Source of the DNA: Streptomyces sp. H39-S7
GTDB lineage: Bacteria; Actinomycetota; Actinomycetes; Streptomycetales; Streptomycetaceae
Assembly (NCBI RefSeq): GCF_027158205.1
Contig: NZ_JAPVLU010000034.1
Coordinates: 1-64,000 of the forward strand
DNA length: 64,000 nucleotides
Direction: 5' to 3'
A program made the translations under genes and the position numbers. The stretch's first letter is position 1, and each line of letters begins with the position of its first letter. The notes under the pieces were generated by a model that ran no database searches, was not told the DNA's origin, and saw only the letters and a list, made by a program, of their open reading frames with translations. Positions 62,904 through 64,000 of this stretch are shown here, piece after piece.

Positions 62904-64000
62904 TCAGATGTTGACGCCGTGTGCCCGCAGGTAGGCGAGCGGGTTGATGTCCGAGCCGTACCCGGGCCCGGTGCGGATCTCGAAGTGCAGGTGCGGTCCG
63001 GTGGCGTTGCCGGTGGATCCGGAACGGCCGATCTGCTGGCCCCGGTTGACGGGCTGCCCGGACCGTACGGACAGTTGCGACAGGTGCCCGTACTGGCTGT
63101 ACCTGCCATCGGGGTGGCGGATGACGACCTGGTAGCCGTAGGCGCCGCCCCATCCGGCGGAGACGACCGTCCCGTTGCCGACGGACTTCACCGAGGTGCC
63201 CGTGGAGACCGGAAAGTCGACACCGGTGTGGTAGCCGCTCGACCAGCTGGCGCCGGAGGCGTGGTACGCGGTGCTGGGGCTGACGCCGCTGACCGGCGCC
63301 ATGAAGGACGATCCGGACGCTGCCGGCTTGTGCACGACCTGCTGGGCCGGCTTCTGGGCCGGCTTCTGGGCCGGCTTCTGTACTGGCTTCTGGGCCGGTT
63401 TCTGCACGGCGGCCTTGTGGACCGCCGCCGGTTTGGCGGGCGCCGCCTTCTCGCGCGGCTGCGGCTTCGCGGCGGGCGGCTGCGTCCTGGCGGCGGGCGC
63501 GGTACCGGTGAGGCTGAGGTGCTGGCCGGGGAAGATCAGGTCCGGGTCACCGCCGACGGTCTGCCGGTTGGCCGCGTAGAGCTGGGGCCATCCGCCCCTG
63601 GTGTGGTGGTCCGACGCGATACCGGACAGCGTGTCGCCGCTGACGACGACGTACGCGTCGGCGGTGGTCCTGCCCGGCGTCGCGGGCGAGGAGGGCTTGG
63701 CGGCCGGTGCGGCCTGGGCGGGCGCGGCCTTCGCGGCGACCTTCACCGGTGCCCGCTGTGCTTGGGGTTGCTGTGCGGGGACGGCCTTCTTCGCGTGGGC
63801 CGGAGCCTGCTTCGGGGCCGCGCTGTCGCGGCTGAGCCCCGCTTTGGGCCCGCACACCGGCCAGGCCTGCGGACCTTGGCCGCGCAGTACCTTCTCCGCG
63901 ATGGCGATCTGCTGGGACTTCGTCGCGAGGTCGGCGCGGGAGGCGTACACCGTGCCGCCGTAGGCCTTCCAGGTGCTCGCGGCGAACTGCAGTCCGCCGT
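62904..64000 (-). CDS. Rpf-LysM-M23 cell-wall enzyme, 5' end outside window
   Basis: The frame enters from the right edge and ends at 62904, giving 365 visible residues. Order: end of an Rpf/transglycosylase domain (GGLQFAASTWKAYGGTVYAS, KSQQIAIAEKVLRGQGPQAW, then PVCGPKAGL); an Ala/Pro/Lys linker; LysM (AYVVVSGDTLSGIASDHHTR, DPDLIFPGQHLSLTG); a second linker with KPAQKP repeats (63330-63420, 12-bp units); and an M23 peptidase (HTGVDFPVSTGTSV with the zinc His/Asp, GPHLHFEIRTG). Such proteins cut peptidoglycan glycan and, if M23 is active, cross-links, during germination or growth resumption. Confidence 0.93.
   Translation of the reverse strand, partial: GGLQFAASTWKAYGGTVYASRADLATKSQQIAIAEKVLRGQGPQAWPVCGPKAGLSRDSAAPKQAPAHAKKAVPAQQPQAQRAPVKVAAKAAPAQAAPAAKPSSPATPGRTTADAYVVVSGDTLSGIASDHHTRGGWPQLYAANRQTVGGDPDLIFPGQHLSLTGTAPAARTQPPAAKPQPREKAAPAKPAAVHKAAVQKPAQKPVQKPAQKPAQKPAQQVVHKPAASGSSFMAPVSGVSPSTAYHASGASWSSGYHTGVDFPVSTGTSVKSVGNGTVVSAGWGGAYGYQVVIRHPDGRYSQYGHLSQLSVRSGQPVNRGQQIGRSGSTGNATGPHLHFEIRTGPGYGSDINPLAYLRAHGVNI

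Noticed and set aside
63330-63420. Array of short repeats resembling a CRISPR or satellite
   Set aside because: The 12-bp units lie in frame within the Rpf-LysM-M23 gene and encode KPAQKP linkers; there are no spacers.

Overview
The window is very GC-rich DNA whose genes end almost every codon in G or C. It looks like a chromosome arm or mid-arm segment of Streptomyces or a close relative (Kitasatospora, Streptacidiphilus, Actinacidiphila). Supporting marks are two SARP/AfsR-type regulators, a WhiJ-type XRE regulator with a DUF6879 partner, STAS and RsbW-like anti-sigma factor genes, an Rpf-LysM-M23 cell-wall enzyme, a family-5 peptide-type ABC operon and many four-base ATGA overlaps. I saw no tRNA, rRNA, IS element or CRISPR array.

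Layout. 1-7.4 kb: a SARP gene running off the left edge, an MDR oxidoreductase diverging from an HxlR regulator, and a large AfsR-like regulator diverging from an SDR gene whose promoter carries four SARP-type repeats. 7.4-10.6 kb: remnants of a polysaccharide locus and a secreted HAF-repeat protein. 10.6-17.4 kb: phosphoketolase, decayed coding sequence, an AEC transporter, DUF4291, a SixA-like phosphatase behind a degenerate cysteinyl-tRNA synthetase paralogue, and MerR. 17.5-22 kb: a STAS protein, DEAD-box helicase, cold-shock protein and DHA2 transporter. 22.3-28.3 kb: a MEDS-STAS/anti-sigma pair, an isolated MurE, GNAT, and an AraC/DUF1772 pair. 28.3-33.2 kb: three secreted glycoside hydrolases (GH8+CBM35, fucosidase-like, GH105) under palindromic operators. 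33.5-37.5 kb: VOC, thiolase, a Fic-like/RHH toxin-antitoxin pair and DUF2277.

37.5-44.5 kb is an accessory island with lower GC and gene fragments at and near its right end. Its most notable content is a leftward five-gene cassette: 78-aa protein, DUF6879 protein with a CTG start, XRE/DUF5753 regulator, radical SAM protein and DEDDh 3'-5' exonuclease. I regard this cassette as the best candidate for an undescribed system.

44.6-49.4 kb: secreted SurE nucleotidase with an MFS transporter, a YndJ-DUF1990 pair behind twin TetR-like palindromes, and DUF2809. 49.4-61.7 kb is a sulfur module: nine leftward genes (peptide-type ABC importer, acyl-CoA-dehydrogenase-like enzyme, SsuD-like monooxygenase, hydrolase, flavin reductase). 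It is preceded by an apparently leaderless cysteine-containing leader peptide and a candidate Rrf2 operator that recurs in front of the adjacent rrf2-dsbA and cupin genes. The window ends with an MreB-like gene and the 3' part of an Rpf-LysM-M23 gene.

All gene identities come from reading translated sequence and recalled family features. No database search was run.
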